Below, one piece after another: positions 10,831 to 23,508 of a stretch of DNA of 64,000 nucleotides. The notes beneath the pieces are model-generated. The model was given only the letters and a program-made list of their open reading frames with translations, was not told the DNA's origin and made no database searches. The DNA is from Dasypus novemcinctus (taxonomy: Eukaryota; Chordata; Mammalia; Cingulata; Dasypodidae): contig NC_080673.1 of the NCBI RefSeq assembly GCF_030445035.2, positions 39,428,365 to 39,492,364 of the forward strand, written 5' to 3'. Every line of letters starts with the position of its first letter. Within the stretch, counting starts at the first letter, position 1. The translations under genes were made by a program, and so were the position numbers.

Positions 10831-13100
10831 GTGTACTCCCATCCAAAAAAATCCAAATACTCACATACTCTGTGAGTATTTGTGTCTGATGAGACACATA
10901 CTCATCAGAATGTCAAAGGCCAAAGGCAGAGAGAGAATTCTGAAAACAGCAAGAGAAAACCAATGCATAACATGTAAGGGATAGCCAATAAGATTAAGTG
11001 CTCATTTCTCACCAGAAACCATGAAGGCAAGAAGACAGTAATCTGATATATTTAAGATACTACAAGAGAAAAACTTACAGCCAAGAATCTTATATCCAGC
11101 AAGATTGTCTTTCAAAAATGAGAGCAAGATTAGAATAGTCACAGATAAACAGAAACTGTGGGAATTTCTAAACCAGAGACCAGATTTTCAGGAAATACTA
11201 ACAGATTAGCTAGAGCCTGAAAAGAAAAGATAGGAGAGAGAGGCCTGGAAGAGAGTCTAGAAATGAAGATTATATAGATAAAAGTAAAATGTCAGAAGAG
11301 TGGTGAAAATAAAATATGACGGATAAAACTCAAATACTCAGGAATAAACTTAACCGACAATGTAACGCACTTGTGTTCAGAAAATTGCAACTCAATGTTA
11401 AAAGAAATCAAAGAAGGCCTAAATAACTGGAAGAACATTCCATGCTTACACATTGAAACTCTAAATATCATTAAGATGTCAATTATACTCAAACTGATAC
11501 ACATACAGGTTCAATGCATTCCTGATAAAAATTCCACCAGTATTTTTTTTAATTGAAAATACAATTATCAACTTTATTTGGAAGGATAAGGGATCCTGAA
11601 TAGCCAGAAACATCTTAAAAAGGAAAAATGAATCCTCATTTCCAGACTTTAAATCATATTACCTAGCTATAGTGGTAAAACAGCATGTTACTGGCATAAA
11701 GACAGACACATAGACCAATGGAACCAAACTTATGGTTCAGAAACAGATCCTCACATGTATGGTCAAGTGATTTTTGACTAGCCTGTCAAACCCACACAGT
11801 TCGGGCAGAGCAGTCCATTCAACAAATGGTTGCTGAGAGAACTGGATATCCATAGCCAAAAGAAGGAAAGAGAACTCCTATCTCACTCCAAAAATTAACT
11901 CAAAATGAATCAAAAACCTAAAAATAAAATCCAGAACCATAAAGCTTCTAGGTGAAATTGTAGAAAAATATCTTCAAGCCCTGGTGGTAGGTGGTGGATT
12001 CTTAAAGGAAGTAAGAGGAGGACTGAGATGTACTACTGATGTTTAATGTATGTAGAAGTTTTAATTAGCTTTACTTTAAAAGTGTGGAAATGTATAAAGT
12101 GGATGGTAACAAATAGTAAGAGCTGGTTTATAAATGGGAATTTGGCTGAAAATGATAGTGTAGGTACATAAATGCCAATTGACAGAATGCTAGAGAATAA
12201 TCTAGAAACTGAATAGCACAGTAAACCAAGAGGTGGATGAGAATTGGGGTTGATGATACAGATGCAAGAGTGTCCTTTGTGACCTAGAGCAAATGTACAT
12301 CGCTACTGCAGGATGTTGGGAATGTGGAGAAGCATGGGAATAATACAGCTGGGGTGACCTATGGGCTGTGGTTAACAGTAATAATGTAATATGCTTGCAT
12401 TTATACCGTAGATGTACTGTGTTGATAATGGGGCAGTATGGAGAATGTATGCCAAATGTACAATACGGACATGGTAACAATTAGATGATATTATTTTATC
12501 TGTAAGAAATGTTCCACCACAATGTGGTGTGTTGATAGAGGGGTGTTGTTTGGGAATTCTGCACATGTGCATGATTGTTTTATAAGTTTACAACTTCTGT
12601 CATAGAAAATATATTTTAAAAATAATAATAGGGTGGGTTGGGGGAAAATACACCAAATGTAAGATAAGGACTATAATTTGTAGTAAGTTTTTGACAATAT
12701 TCTTTCATAATCTATAACAAACGTCTCACGACAATGCAAGGTGTTGGTGGAGGGTAGATGTATGGGACTCCTGTATCATGTTATGCATTTTTGCTTTGTA
12801 AGTTCACAATTTTTACTATACACTTATTATTTATGTGTGTTCATATATAAATGATATAAAGATAGTAATAATAGGGTGGGGGAAATACTTTGGTTAGTAG
12901 TAATATTTTGACAGTGTTCTTTGATCATTAGTTAAAAATGTTTCACAACAATGCAAGGTATTGGTGGTAGGGTGAGTTATGAGGGTCCTGTATGATGATA
13001 TATATGTTGGTGTTGTAAGTTCACAACTATTACTATACACTTATTGTTTATGTGTGTTTATGTATGAGTAATATACTTCAATAAATCTTTTAAAATGTAA
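10831..13100 (+). mobile_element. LINE-1 with large internal deletion, plus strand
   Basis: ORF1-like sequence (about 10890-11260, with the C-terminal region near 11020-11120) is followed from about 11330 by sequence from the last part of ORF2 (11340-11990), with the endonuclease and RT domains missing. Then comes a long 3'UTR to an A-rich end near 13100. The jump near 11300-11340 is an internal deletion of several kilobases compared with a full L1. Confidence 0.75.
12420..13095 (+). repeat. Three ~215-bp tandem units in L1 3'UTR
   Basis: The motif CACRACAATGCAAGGTRTTGG occurs at 12515 (diverged), 12727 and 12944, spaced 212 and 217 bases. Each unit also has GTAAGTTCACAA-type and ACTATACACTTATT-type blocks, clearest in units two and three. 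The array forms the distal part of the 3'UTR of the plus-strand L1. Confidence 0.85.
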
Positions 13101-13180
13101 AAAAAAAAATGAAGCCAAGAATATTGCCAAATTCACTTAATAGGAAAATGAAAAAATGATAGGTTTAAGCATAAGAAATA

Positions 13181-13513
13181 AAATACATAACAATTGGGAC
13201 ATGGAGCTGCCCTGGATGGTGCTTCAGAGGTAATCACCGGACATTGTAAATCCTCACAGGGCCTACATGATGGAATAGAGGAGAGTATGGGCCATGATGT
13301 GAACCAATGTATATGAGGTGCAGAGGTGCCCAAAGATGTACTTACCAAATCCAATGGATGTGTCATGATGATGGGAACGAGTGTTGTTGGGGGGGGGGGA
13401 GAGGGGGGGTGGGGGGGTGGGGTTGAATGGGACCTCACATATATATTTTTAATGTAATATTATTACAAAGTCAATAAAAAATAAAAAAATTAAAAAAAAA
13501 ATACATAACAATT
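13181..13513 (+). mobile_element. 5'-truncated LINE-like insertion with 15-bp target duplication
   Basis: The flanking direct repeat AAATACATAACAATT is at 13181-13195 and 13499-13513. The body is a 3'-terminal fragment of the LINE-like family, with the CCAATGGATGTGTCATGATGA block at 13336, a long G-rich run at 13389-13430 and an A-rich tail. The perfect duplication points to a fairly recent insertion. Confidence 0.9.
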
Positions 13514-13579
13514 TAGAAAAACTAAAACTAAAATAAAGTTTAAATTTCAGATATTAAAAAACAGAAAAAAATTTTTTTT

Positions 13580-16170
13580 GATGTTTTGCCTTTCATCACT
13601 GCAATATCTCTTGTCCAGTATGTACAGTGGCATTTTCTTCCATTTCTTCCCCAATGTCTTACTTTTATTCATTTTGTCTTCAAAGAAGTTTTAGGTCACA
13701 GTAAAGCATGTACAGAATATAGGGGACTCCCATATATTAAACACCCACCCTTTTTTCTCCTATTAATAACCTTTTTAAATGTGGATGGTACATTTGTTAC
13801 AATGTATGTACAAATATTGAAACACAGCTACTAACCATGGTCAATGATTTACATTATAATTTTCATTTTAGACCATACACTTTTATAAATTTTTGATGAA
13901 ATTTAACATGGCCTGTATCCATCACTGCCAGATCATGCAGAACATGTCAATTGTGTTCCCCTAAATACCCCTCTTCCATCTATTCTATTCCTCCCTCCCC
14001 TTCCCGTCAGGGCCCACAGCGACCACCAGACTTCACTCCTTGAAGGACAAGATTCATAGATACTTGCAACAACTCTAAGGGCTTGACACTCTAGTCTATT
14101 CTTCCCTAATAGGAACCTCCCATGCTCTTGAGAGACACCCTGTTTGAGAACATGCCAGGCCTCCCCAGGATGGGAGTTCAACTCCTTCCCAGTCATTACG
14201 TGGGTCTCCCCCCACTGATACAACACACTATGACAAAATGATCACTCACACATTCTTTAGAAGACAGCCCCAGATGCGCCCTGTCTCAAATCCCTCCCTG
14301 TCCAATGCCCTAAACCAGTAATCCTTCCTTGTCATATTGCCAAAAGACCTTTCTCAACATTGCAGTTTCAACCATGTACCCACCAGTCCCCATTGTTCAC
14401 ACTGCTCATGCTTTGGGTGTGAAGTTCGTGAAGCCATTTACTATTACAAAGTCCTATAGATGCTTCCCTACATTATCTCTCAAGGTCTTTATGATCTTGG
14501 CTCTTATATTTAGATCTTTGATCCATCTTGAGTTGATTTTTGCATAAGATGTGAGATGGTGTTCCTCTCTCATTCTTTTGGATATGGATATATAGTTTTC
14601 CAAGCACCATCTGTGGAAGAGGCCATTCTCTCCCAGTTTAGTGGGCTTGGTGGCCTTGTTGAATATCAGATGACTGTCTATGCAAGGATCTATATCAGAG
14701 CTCTCAGTTTGGTTCTATTGGTCAGTATGACTATCCTTGTGCCAATACCATGCAGTTTTGACCACTATAGCTTTGTGTTATGTTTTAAAGTCAAGTAATG
14801 TGATTCCTCTGATTCCATTTTCTTTCTCAATATGTCTGGCTATTTGGGACCTCTTGCCCTTCCAAATAAATTTCATAGTTTTTCCAATTTAATAAAAAAT
14901 GCTGTGTTGATTTTTATTGGGATTGCATTAAATCTGTAGATTAGTTTGGGTAGGATAGACATCTTAATGATATTTAATCTTCCTTTCCATGAACAAGGAA
15001 TATTCTTCCGTTTATTTAAGTCTTCTTTGATTTCCTTTAACAGGGTTGTGTAGTTTTCTGTGTATAAGTCATTTACATCTTTTTTTTTCTTTTTTCTTTT
15101 TTTAGTCATTTACATCTTTAGCTAAATTTATTCCTAGGTATTTGATTTTTTAGTTATTATTGCAAATGGTATTTTTTTCCTTGACTTCCTCCTCAGATTG
15201 CTGATTATTTGTGTATAGAAATACTACCGATTTTTGTGCATTGATCTTATAACCTGTGACTTTACTGAACTCATTTACAAATTCTAGAAGCTTTGTTGTA
15301 GATTTCTTAGGGCTTTCTATGTATAGGATCATGTCTGCAAATAGTGAAATTTTTACTTCTTCTTTCCAATTTGGATACCTTTTATATCTTTTTCTTGCCT
15401 CAGTGCTAGAGCAAGTACTTCTATCATCATGTTAAACAGGAGCAGTGATAGAGCTTATCCTTGTCTTGTTCCTCATGTTAGAGGGAAAGCTTTTAGAATT
15501 TCACCATATATATGATGTTAGTGGTGGGTTTTTCATATATATCCGTTATCATCTTCAGAAAGTTTCCTTCCTTCTATTCCTATCTTTTACAGTGTGTTTA
15601 TCAGGAAAGGGTGCTGTATTTTGTCAAATGCTTTTTCTTCATCTATAGAAATGATCATGTGATTTTTTTTCTTTCGATCCATTTATGTGGTGTATTACAT
15701 GATTGATTTTCTTATGTTGAACCATCCTTGTATACCTTGGATGAAACCCACATAGTCATGGTGTATAATTCATTTGATGTATTGTTGAATAAGTTTAGCA
15801 AGTATAGTTTTGAGGATTTTAGCATCTAAGTTCATTAGAGACACTGGTCTGTAATTTTCCTTTCTTGTTGCATCTTTGTTTGGCTTTGGTATTAGGGTAA
15901 TGTTGGCATCATAGAATGAGTTAAGCAATGTTCCTTCTAATTCTATTTTTTGGAAGAGTTTAAGCAGGATTGGTGTTAGTTCTTTGTGGAACGTTTGGTA
16001 GAATTCATCTGTGAATCCATCTGGTCCTGGGCTCTTTTTTGTTGGGAGGTTTTTGATGACTGATTCTATCTCTTTACTTGTGATTGGTCTATTGAATTCA
16101 TTCATTTCATTTTTTGTCAATGTGGTGTACTTCTTTTTAATGTATGCTGATTTTCTTCTAATGAGCACAC
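13580..16170 (-). mobile_element. 5'-truncated LINE-1 (ORF2 RT to 3'UTR), antisense
   Basis: Minus-strand L1 containing the RT domain of ORF2 (16168-15770), the C-terminal part of ORF2 (to about 14435), and a 3'UTR to about 13580. The 5' end is truncated at about 16170. The 3'UTR contains CCCTCCCCTTCCC-type pyrimidine tracts. Confidence 0.85.
15770..16168 (-). pseudogene. L1 ORF2 reverse transcriptase fragment
   Basis: A 132-residue open stretch with the hallmark [17 protein letters not shown] near residues 44-60 and the RT block LIPKPNKD followed by [10 protein letters not shown]. This is the fingers/palm start of L1 reverse transcriptase. The frame is lost downstream, before the FADD catalytic motif, so it is not functional. 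Confidence 0.9.
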
Positions 16171-16500
16171 TTCAGGGTAGCCCAGAGCTAAATTTTTCCT
16201 CACTTATAGTAGTTTCCATTGTCCTTGGTTTTCCAATACAGTCATTTCCTTCCTTCTTCTTTTTGTATATGCCCCTTACCTTTTATTCTTGTTTTATAGT
16301 TTGAGATTTTTAATGCAAACTCTTTCAGTCGATTTTTGGAAATAGGTATGGTTTAAGTAACAGTAATCATAATAAAGATCATGTAATTAATAAGAATAAA
16401 CCAGAAAGTAAATACCAGGTTCATTACATTTACATATCATGTGCAAAGTACATTTGTGAATGTTTGTGCTATGTGGCTGTATATGGAACAATCTCCTTAA

Positions 16501-16632
<132 letters not shown>

Positions 16633-16815
16633 GATAGCAGACGTATCCCAGAAGCAATATGTTGCATGTTGAAATATTTTTAAATCCCTGGTTCTACATT
16701 TAATATTAATTCTCTTTTTTTCTAATTTTAGCAATGATCCCAATGAGACTATGTGGAAAGAATTTAAAGAGAAGCTGAACAATGGAATAAATTAAATAGT
16801 TTTTTTTTCCATCTT
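16633..16815 (+). terminator. RNF175: RNF175 3'UTR and poly(A) signal
   Basis: AATAAA at 16786-16791 overlaps ATTAAA at 16791-16796, about 155 bases after the RNF175 stop. A long T run (16801-16810) and a GT-rich stretch (16843-16856) follow, as expected of downstream elements. Cleavage near 16810-16820 is likely. Confidence 0.65.
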
Positions 16816-16844
16816 TCTCATTACAGTTGTTTTCAGATCAGTAC

Positions 16845-17285
16845 TGTGTGTGTTGAAACTGTATGTGCCCCAGAAAATCATGTTCTTAAAGCTAATCCGT
16901 TCTTGTGGGTGTAAACCTATTACAAGTAGGATCGTTTGATTAGGTTATTTCAGTTAATGCATGACCCAGCATAAGTCTTAATCCTCCTACTGCAGTCCTT
17001 TATAAAGGGGATAAATATGGGGGGCGGGGAGGTTACTGAAGAAGAAGCTGAAAGAAGCAACAAAACCCAGAAGAGAAGAGACAGACCAGCGTACACCACC
17101 ATGTGCCTTGCCGTATCACCGAGGAGTCCAGGATCACTGGCAGCCGGTCTTCAGGAAGAAAGCATTGCCTGGATGATACCTTGATTTGGACATGTTCACA
17201 GCCTCAAAACCGTAAGCTTGAGCTAGTAAATCCCCATTGTTAAAAGCCAATCCATTCATGGTATCTGCTGTAAGCTTGCAACACA
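16845..17285 (+). mobile_element. LTR-like repeat, probably a solo element
   Basis: A block of about 430 bp starting near TGTGTTGAAACTG and ending near GCTTGCAACA, with a TATA-like CTTTATAAAGG at about 16998. It looks like an LTR of the MaLR/ERVL type that I associate with xenarthran DNA, but I cannot name the family. It has no coding content. Confidence 0.45.
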
Positions 17286-17740
17286 TTTTATTACACGATG
17301 AATCTCACCTCCAATTTGGCTATAATAATCCCATTTGTAATTCATTTCAGAAGTTTGCAAAGTACTTCTCATATACGATAACACCTTCTCATCAGTTCAA
17401 GTTCTTCAAAGAAATAGGTAGGAGCTGTTAAGTAACCTACAGTTTAAAGATATGGTCTAGTCTCTTCTTTATATTTGGCACCACAAATCTTCTCTGTACA
17501 GAGAGGTTTACTCACAAAGCCTCTAGCCAACTCGATGCTCAAGAGCTGCTCTGGGTTTCCTGGGACTGCCAAATGCACTGAGTTCATTCCAAAGTATGCA
17601 CTAAAGAGGAGAAAATTCCTCTCCTCTTTTGTGCTGCTCTCTCCCTCCTCTCACTTTCTCTCTCTCTCTCTCACACACACACAAGCTCACAATTTTTTTT
17701 TCTGTTTTTATTTTCTTCATAGCACTTATCAACACCTGAC
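17286..17740. other. Intergenic sequence with a short simple repeat
   Basis: No gene seen. A (TC)n/(CA)n tract lies at about 17655-17685. Confidence 0.5.
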
Positions 17741-17744
17741 ATTT

Positions 17745-17895
17745 TAGCATAGATTTGTTTATTGTTTGTCTTCTCCACTGGATTTGTATGCTCCATAAAG
17801 GCAGGGAGTTTTGTCTGTTTGGTTGTTTGCTTTATCCCAGCATTTAGATCAGAGCCTGGTACACAGTAGACAGTCAATAAATATTTTTTGAAAGA
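17745..17895 (+). mobile_element. L2 3'-end fragment
   Basis: Shows the typical L2 terminus: GCAGGGAGTTTTGTCTGTTT, then AGCCTGGTACACAGTAGACA, then TCAATAAATATTTTTTGAA. Confidence 0.75.
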
Positions 17896-18397
17896 ATGAA
17901 CTATTCAAGCAGAAGGGAGCAAAATTAATTGAATGAGAAGACCAGTAAGCAAGAATTAACCCAAGAATAATATATCAGTCTCCTGTAATTAATTCACTTT
18001 AAATTATTGATCATTAGTTAAATTGCCAACACTGTATAAAGAACCCTAAGCATCTACTATACAAAATTTGAAGGCTCTACACTTGTATGAAGTAAAAAGG
18101 AAATATACTGGTCATTTCTTTCTTTTCAAGATATTAGCAATGTAGCTTAATGCTGTTCAAAGTTCCTTCATAGTTGTAATGAGGATAACTCATACTAAGA
18201 TTTCTACCTGTTATTTTTCTTCCTGATACTTCCCAGTGCTCAATATTGCATTGGTTCACCATCCAAATGATTACATTTTACTCTGGTTAATTCTGAACTT
18301 AAACATTTCAGAACTTCCATACTTATTACATATGATACATGTGCAAGGGTTAAGGAGATAAAACAAAACTCTTAAGCTTTATAATCTATTGGTAAAA

Positions 18398-18527
18398 AAC
18401 CTCACAGATGGGGAGTGAGTATAGCTCAGTGGTTGGGTGCCTGCTTCCCAGGTATGAGGTCCTAGGTTCAATCACTAGTACCTCCTTAAAAAAAAAAAAA
18501 AAAAAAACCCCACAACCTCACAGATGG
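18398..18527 (+). mobile_element. Short tRNA-derived SINE with 14-bp target duplication
   Basis: The direct repeat AACCTCACAGATGG at 18398-18411 and 18514-18527 flanks a tRNA-like head and a poly(A) tail. Pol III box A is TAGCTCAGTGGTTGG (about 18422) and box B is GGTTCAATCAC (about 18465). There is no long body, unlike the other SINEs here. Confidence 0.9.
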
Positions 18528-19605
18528 ATAAAGTACTAAATACAAATTGTTTTACAGAACAAAGTGTTCTGTAAAAGAAGGAGCCCTTAAACTGGTCTCT
18601 GATGTATTTGCCATTTACCTTTTATGGACAGCTGTATGAGTGTACCTTTTAGAAATCTGGGCAAGTACACCACTAGTTATCTGTATGCAAGTCTAAATGA
18701 CCCTTAGAGATCAGAAATGGTCAATAATCACTTAGCAATCTCCAAAAAACTCAAAGATTCCATTTCCTTTCTATGGTTTGAGTATTTACAATCTAACCCC
18801 ATATTTATGAAGTATTATGTATATATGCATTTTTTTAAAAATTGGAGAGCTAAAACCTACAGTTATCCATGGCCCCAAGGTGGTGAGATAAGAATTGATT
18901 TTTTTCTATGCTTTTGTCTCATTTCCAAAATTTCTACAGAGAACACGTTTAACATTTGCAATGAGAAAAATAACGGTTATTTTTTAAATAGTGTGTTAGA
19001 TCAATTGCCTGTGAAGCTATTTCTATTGCTGTTTAAATTCTTGATATTCTTTATATAGATCAAGTCAGTGTTAAATTTGCCTGGCTCTCAGGATAATGAA
19101 CACTGAGCTTAGTGAAGGAAACAGAAGTAAAGCAAAATGTCTATTCATGTTTTTTATTTCTGTGTCATATGCATCCCCCAATCTCCTCCAGTTTCCTTCT
19201 CCTGAGCTTATCTGTTTTCCTTAGGCTGGTCCTGTTTCCTGCAGAACACTGTCCCAGGAGTATGAGAAAGAAGCTGCACTGTATGTGAGTTTCCCAAGAA
19301 CCAAACCCCGTTATGCACTTAATGAACTCTCTGTGGGGGGTGGGGAAGGAGACGTATCTTTCTGTTAACAGCTAGCATTCATAACAGAAAAATCTTAGCA
19401 AACCGTAATCTATAAGGAAACAAGACACTCCTTGGAAAATCACAATAGCTGACATCTGCTACAGGCATCCTCCCATCCCCCACCCGCCCACCCAGTGGGT
19501 CCCATTCTGCTAGGCTTGGTGCTCTCGCTCCTGAAGCCCCCAAGGGAAGGGGAACCAAGGGGCGCGTGCTCCGTGATTTACTTACACGCAGCACTTGACT
19601 CTCTC
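18528..19605. other. Intergenic sequence, no gene seen
   Basis: Mostly unique AT-rich DNA between the RNF175 and TLR2 3' ends. The longest frames lack codon bias or recognisable domains. Confidence 0.5.
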
Positions 19606-19609
19606 AATT

Positions 19610-19750
19610 CCCTCTTAGGGAGATAGTCCTACTTTATTCCTCCGTTAAGGACAGGAAAACATTTTGGGTCAGGTCAAGTGACTTGCCCAAGGTCATGTAC
19701 CTGCTAGTCTAAGTTTTTGTGACTCCAGAGCCTTATAACCAATTAACCTA
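19610..19750 (-). mobile_element. MIR fragment
   Basis: Contains the MIR core pattern GTCAAGTGACTTGCCCAAGG followed by sequence like ATGTACCTGCTAG. Old and diverged; the strand is uncertain. Confidence 0.55.
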
Positions 19751-20024
19751 TCCTGGTTGAGAATTGAGGAACAGACAGGAAGGACAGAGGAGTTTTGCTT
19801 CCTTGCACTCGTGGTCCCCAGCTTAAGAAGAAAGTCTCAAAGAATCAGGAAATAGCTCTTGTTAAAGAATGTTACATTTAAATTGAATGAATTATTAAGC
19901 ATAGATTATAAAAAATAACATATGTAGTGGTATCGATCACTTAAAACATTATGTATCAAACTATTTTTTGAATCATTATGAGGAATCTCCAGGATATATT
20001 TGTTTAAAAACCTCATTAGTAAAT

Positions 20025-20262
20025 TCATAGAAACAGAAAGTAGAATAAAGGTTACCAGAGGCGGTGGGCACAGGGAATGGGAAGTTATTGCTTAATGGGT
20101 ACAGTCAGTTTGGGGTGAGGAAAAAGTTTGGGAAACAGTGGTGACAGTTACACAACACTGTGAATTTACTTAATGCCACCGAACTGTCCACTTAAAAATG
20201 GCTATAATGGAAATTTTTAAGTTATCTATTACCACAATAAGAAAGGGAAAAATATCTAGGTA
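20025..20262 (+). mobile_element. Old L1 3'-end fragment
   Basis: Resembles L1 3' ends at 34960-35060 and 35450-35650 (ATGGGAAGTTATTGCTTAATGG, then ATGGCTATAATGGAAATTTT). It lies beyond the likely end of the TLR2 transcript. Confidence 0.65.
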
Positions 20263-20512
20263 GCTCACATGTACTTTAAAAAAATATTCAGAAGAAAAAA
20301 AGGGAAGGTCTTTTAGAGTTAGGACCAGGCTTTGCAAAAGAAGGAAAAAGCAGCACAATGCAGTGAGACAGACTAGGAGACGGGGACCAAGAGCCAAAGG
20401 AAGAGAGAACAGACAGATTAGGACCTTAGAGGGAGTCAGAGGCCGAAGGAAGATCAGAATCAGGTATGTGGGAGGCCTCTTTAAAGTCTCACATACTGAA
20501 TATTTCACTGAC

Positions 20513-20518
20513 TTTAAT
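20513..20518 (-). terminator. TLR2: Possible TLR2 poly(A) signal
   Basis: ATTAAA on the minus strand, about 620 bases after the TLR2 stop. Another ATTAAA at 21122-21127 is too close to the stop to be likely. I cannot tell which signal is used, so the 3'UTR length is a guess. Confidence 0.3.
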
Positions 20519-21135
20519 AACTTAATTTTCATGGAAAGACATATGATTTACTGTAGCTTGTAGTATATACCCTCTCAGGTTACTACAACTAGAGAAACCT
20601 GTCAAACACCTAGAAAGACAGACCGAGTTCACAGGAAAATACACTCTCTATAGGCCTATCCTGTAAACTTGGATGGAGACACAGCATATTTTTCTAGAAA
20701 GAGCAAAAAGTTTGGCTAAGTGGCCCGAAATTTTGCCTTGTTGCTCTGTTAAGCGTGGTGCAGAGAAGTGGTGGCACCTGCATGGGATGGAGAATGGCCC
20801 TATAGATGCAGATGAGTCCTCAGTTCACCTGTGCTCTTTTCTAATGAACAAGCCAATTGCTATGGAGAATTCAGGTATCAGTAATGGACTTAAATCATAA
20901 TCATCTTATAGAATAAAGAAAAGCCAATAACCATTTTTTCAATTGGGTAGCGATTTTTATAAAACAACACTCTAGGTAAAATTTGAATGAATAGTGTTAG
21001 TAGTCTTAGTAAGCCTGTCCTCATGTGACATGTACATTCATGTGGTTTTTATATAATTAGGTCAGAGTAAACTTAGTTACAGCTAGTGATATGAAGACCA
21101 GAACTAGGACCAAAGCTGGCCTTTAATGAAGGAAA

Positions 21136-23493
21136 CTAGGACTTTATTGCAGCTCTCAAGTTTAGCCAAAACCCTTCCCGCTGCGCCTCATCAGCAGGCC
21201 ACTCGAGGTAGGTCTTGGTGTTCATTATCTTCCGCAGTTTACAGAACCGCTGGGGAATGGCTTTCTTCTCAATGGGCTCCAGGAGAACGAGAATGGCAGC
21301 ATCGTTGTTCTCATCAAAGAGACGAAAATGGGAGAAATCCAGCTCATACTTGCACCACTCACTCTTCACAAAGTTTTCTGAAAGCACAAAGACAGTTTTG
21401 TGACTCTTTTCAATGGAGTCAATGATATTGTCAATGATCCATTTGCCGGGAATAAAGTCCCGCTTATGAAGACACAACTTAAAAGGGGGGTTGAAGTTCT
21501 CCAGCTCCTGGACCATGAGGTTCTCCACCCAGTAGGAATCCCTTTCACTGTAAGAAACAAAAGCATCATAACAGATGTCCCTTTGGGGAGCTTTCCTGGG
21601 CTTCCTTTTGGCCTGGAGCCAGGCCCACGTCATTTTCATGTACCACAGTCCATGGAAACGGTGGCACAGAGCCCCAAGGAGCAGGAGCAGCAGGGAGAGG
21701 GCGCAGCACACAGCAGACACCAGAGCCGTCCTGTGGCATTCGGAGACTGAGAGGCGCGTGTCCTGAATGCGCTGGCCCCGCACGTAGGATGGAGAGTCAC
21801 ACAGGTAGCTGTCCGGCCAGTCAACCAGGACCTCAGTCAAGTTTTTCTGCTCCTGAATGAAAGACAGGAGTTCACAGGAGCAGATGAAATTGTTTCCACC
21901 CACTTCCAAGGTCTTCAGTTTTTGAAAGGAATCAACTTGCTCCTTAGAGAAAGTATTAATTGAATTTTTGCTGATTCTCATGACTAGTAACATGGGTAAG
22001 GAGGAAGCATCTGGTAAAGTCTTCAACTTATTCCTGGAAATATAAAGTTCTTTGAGTTGTGGCAAAGTCAAAGAAAACGAGTTGAGATTGTTATTGCTAA
22101 CGTCTAAGATTTCCAATGTCTGGGGAACACAGTAGGTTAAACTGTGTATTTTTGTGCCAGATAAGTTCAAATATTTCATCTTTTCTGGCCATTGACAAGT
22201 TTCAGGCATAGAAAGAAAATTGTTCTTACTAATATCAAGGTTAATCAGGTTTTTCAGAGTAAGCAAAATTTCTCCAGTTTTTTCTAATGATTTCAGATAA
22301 TTTTGCCTTAGAATTAAGGTTTGTAGGGAGGGCCAGCCATCCTCACAAGCTGAATTTTTCAGTTGTTCTTCTACCATCAAATTTTCACTGAGATCCAAAT
22401 ATTCTAATGACTTTAAATGCTGTGAAAGTGAACAAGGAACCAGAAAAACCTTACTGTTCTCTATTGTGATTCTTTTAACATTTCCTGTGAGTGGATATAT
22501 GCTATTCAGGTCAAGAAATAAGTAAAACTGTGGAATACTCAACTTCCGTACTATTAATGTATCTATTTTACCTGGATCTTTAATTTCTTCCACAGTGGAT
22601 TCACTAAAATCACCCACCCCATTAAGGGTACAGTTATCAAACTCTAATTCTAACAATTCAGAAGAAGCATAATTCAACAGTTTCAGAACTTCATTTAAAC
22701 TTTCATCAGTGATTTTCACATTTCTAAATGTAAACTTTTTAATCAATGGATTGATTTCACTGGTGGATTTTTCTGAAAAACGGAAATTATAAAAATCTGT
22801 ATCTCTTAATTCTAAATATTTCAAAGAACTTAAAAGATCTACAAAAATTTCCTGCACAAAAACAGGCCGCCTCATATGAAGGATCAGATGACTTATATTC
22901 TGAATTGCCTTCAAACTTTCTGGCTCATAACTCTGGAGATTTGAAGCATCAATCTCAAGTTCCTCAAGAAAAGTTAATCCGGCAAAATCCTTTTTCTGAA
23001 TCTTAGAGAAGGTGAAATTACTTCCTACTTTCAGGATTCGCAAATTTGTTAGATGATAAAAAAGAGATGTTTTCCCAAGTTGTTTGTAAGGATTTCCCAA
23101 TAAATTTAAAAATTGTAAGGAAGAAAGGGACCTGAACAAGGAGGATGATAAATTAGATAAGTTATTGTTGGATAAGTCCAAATGTTCGAGACTCCCAAGG
23201 GGGAGAAAAGAATCATCATCGATTCTATTAATTCCATTGGACTTCAGTATTAGAGCTCTGAGATTCACACACAAGAGCAGGTCAGTGCGACTGACATATG
23301 CGATCTCGTTGTTGGACAGGTCGAGGCTTTTCACAGCTGCTGTGAGTCCTGAGGGAATGGAGCTTAAAGATCTGGAGCGGCCGTCACAGACGCCTGTGGG
23401 GTCACAAGACAGAGAAGACAGATCACGAGACCCTTCCGTGGAAAGGCTGATTATCGTTCCCAAGACCCACACTGTCCACAGGGCAAGTGGCAT
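21136..23493 (-). CDS. TLR2: Toll-like receptor 2
   Basis: Complete 785-residue TLR2 (human protein: 784) in one exon. TLR2 is a cell-surface receptor for bacterial lipoproteins, working with TLR1 or TLR6 and signalling through MyD88/TIRAP to NF-kappaB. Domains seen: signal peptide (about 1-20, beginning [12 protein letters not shown]); leucine-rich repeats (about 50-530, many LxxLxLxxN units); cysteine-rich C-terminal cap (from about 540, ICSCELLSF); one transmembrane helix (about 590-610); and a TIR domain (about 640-785) with box 1 DAFVSY (643-648), the BB loop RDFIPGKW with the key proline near 682, and box 3 FW near 775-776. Seven N-glycosylation sequons are visible. Start choice: the frame continues upstream to a TTG, but the first ATG is at 23493, 16 bases after a splice acceptor, with A at -3. 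The stop is TAG at 21136-21138. No breaks. The gene is convergent with RNF175. Confidence 0.98.
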   Translation of the reverse strand: MPLALWTVWVLGTIISLSTEGSRDLSSLSCDPTGVCDGRSRSLSSIPSGLTAAVKSLDLSNNEIAYVSRTDLLLCVNLRALILKSNGINRIDDDSFLPLGSLEHLDLSNNNLSNLSSSLFRSLSSLQFLNLLGNPYKQLGKTSLFYHLTNLRILKVGSNFTFSKIQKKDFAGLTFLEELEIDASNLQSYEPESLKAIQNISHLILHMRRPVFVQEIFVDLLSSLKYLELRDTDFYNFRFSEKSTSEINPLIKKFTFRNVKITDESLNEVLKLLNYASSELLELEFDNCTLNGVGDFSESTVEEIKDPGKIDTLIVRKLSIPQFYLFLDLNSIYPLTGNVKRITIENSKVFLVPCSLSQHLKSLEYLDLSENLMVEEQLKNSACEDGWPSLQTLILRQNYLKSLEKTGEILLTLKNLINLDISKNNFLSMPETCQWPEKMKYLNLSGTKIHSLTYCVPQTLEILDVSNNNLNSFSLTLPQLKELYISRNKLKTLPDASSLPMLLVMRISKNSINTFSKEQVDSFQKLKTLEVGGNNFICSCELLSFIQEQKNLTEVLVDWPDSYLCDSPSYVRGQRIQDTRLSVSECHRTALVSAVCCALSLLLLLLGALCHRFHGLWYMKMTWAWLQAKRKPRKAPQRDICYDAFVSYSERDSYWVENLMVQELENFNPPFKLCLHKRDFIPGKWIIDNIIDSIEKSHKTVFVLSENFVKSEWCKYELDFSHFRLFDENNDAAILVLLEPIEKKAIPQRFCKLRKIMNTKTYLEWPADEAQREGFWLNLRAAIKS

Positions 23494-23508
23494 CGTCCAG
23501 TGATTCAA

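Noticed and set aside
15770-16168. Functional reverse transcriptase gene
   Set aside because: It is a short open piece of a truncated L1 ORF2 lacking the catalytic FADD segment in frame.
16732-16795. Possible extra terminal exon: good acceptor followed by a 20-codon frame (NDPNETMWKEFKEKLNNGIN)
   Set aside because: It lies 100 bases after the RNF175 stop, inside the probable 3'UTR, and contains the poly(A) signal. No partner exon is visible, so I treat it as chance.
23494-23508. TLR2 start five codons upstream, giving 790 residues
   Set aside because: That position is a TTG one base after the splice acceptor region. The first ATG at 23493 gives a normal TLR2 signal peptide and length.
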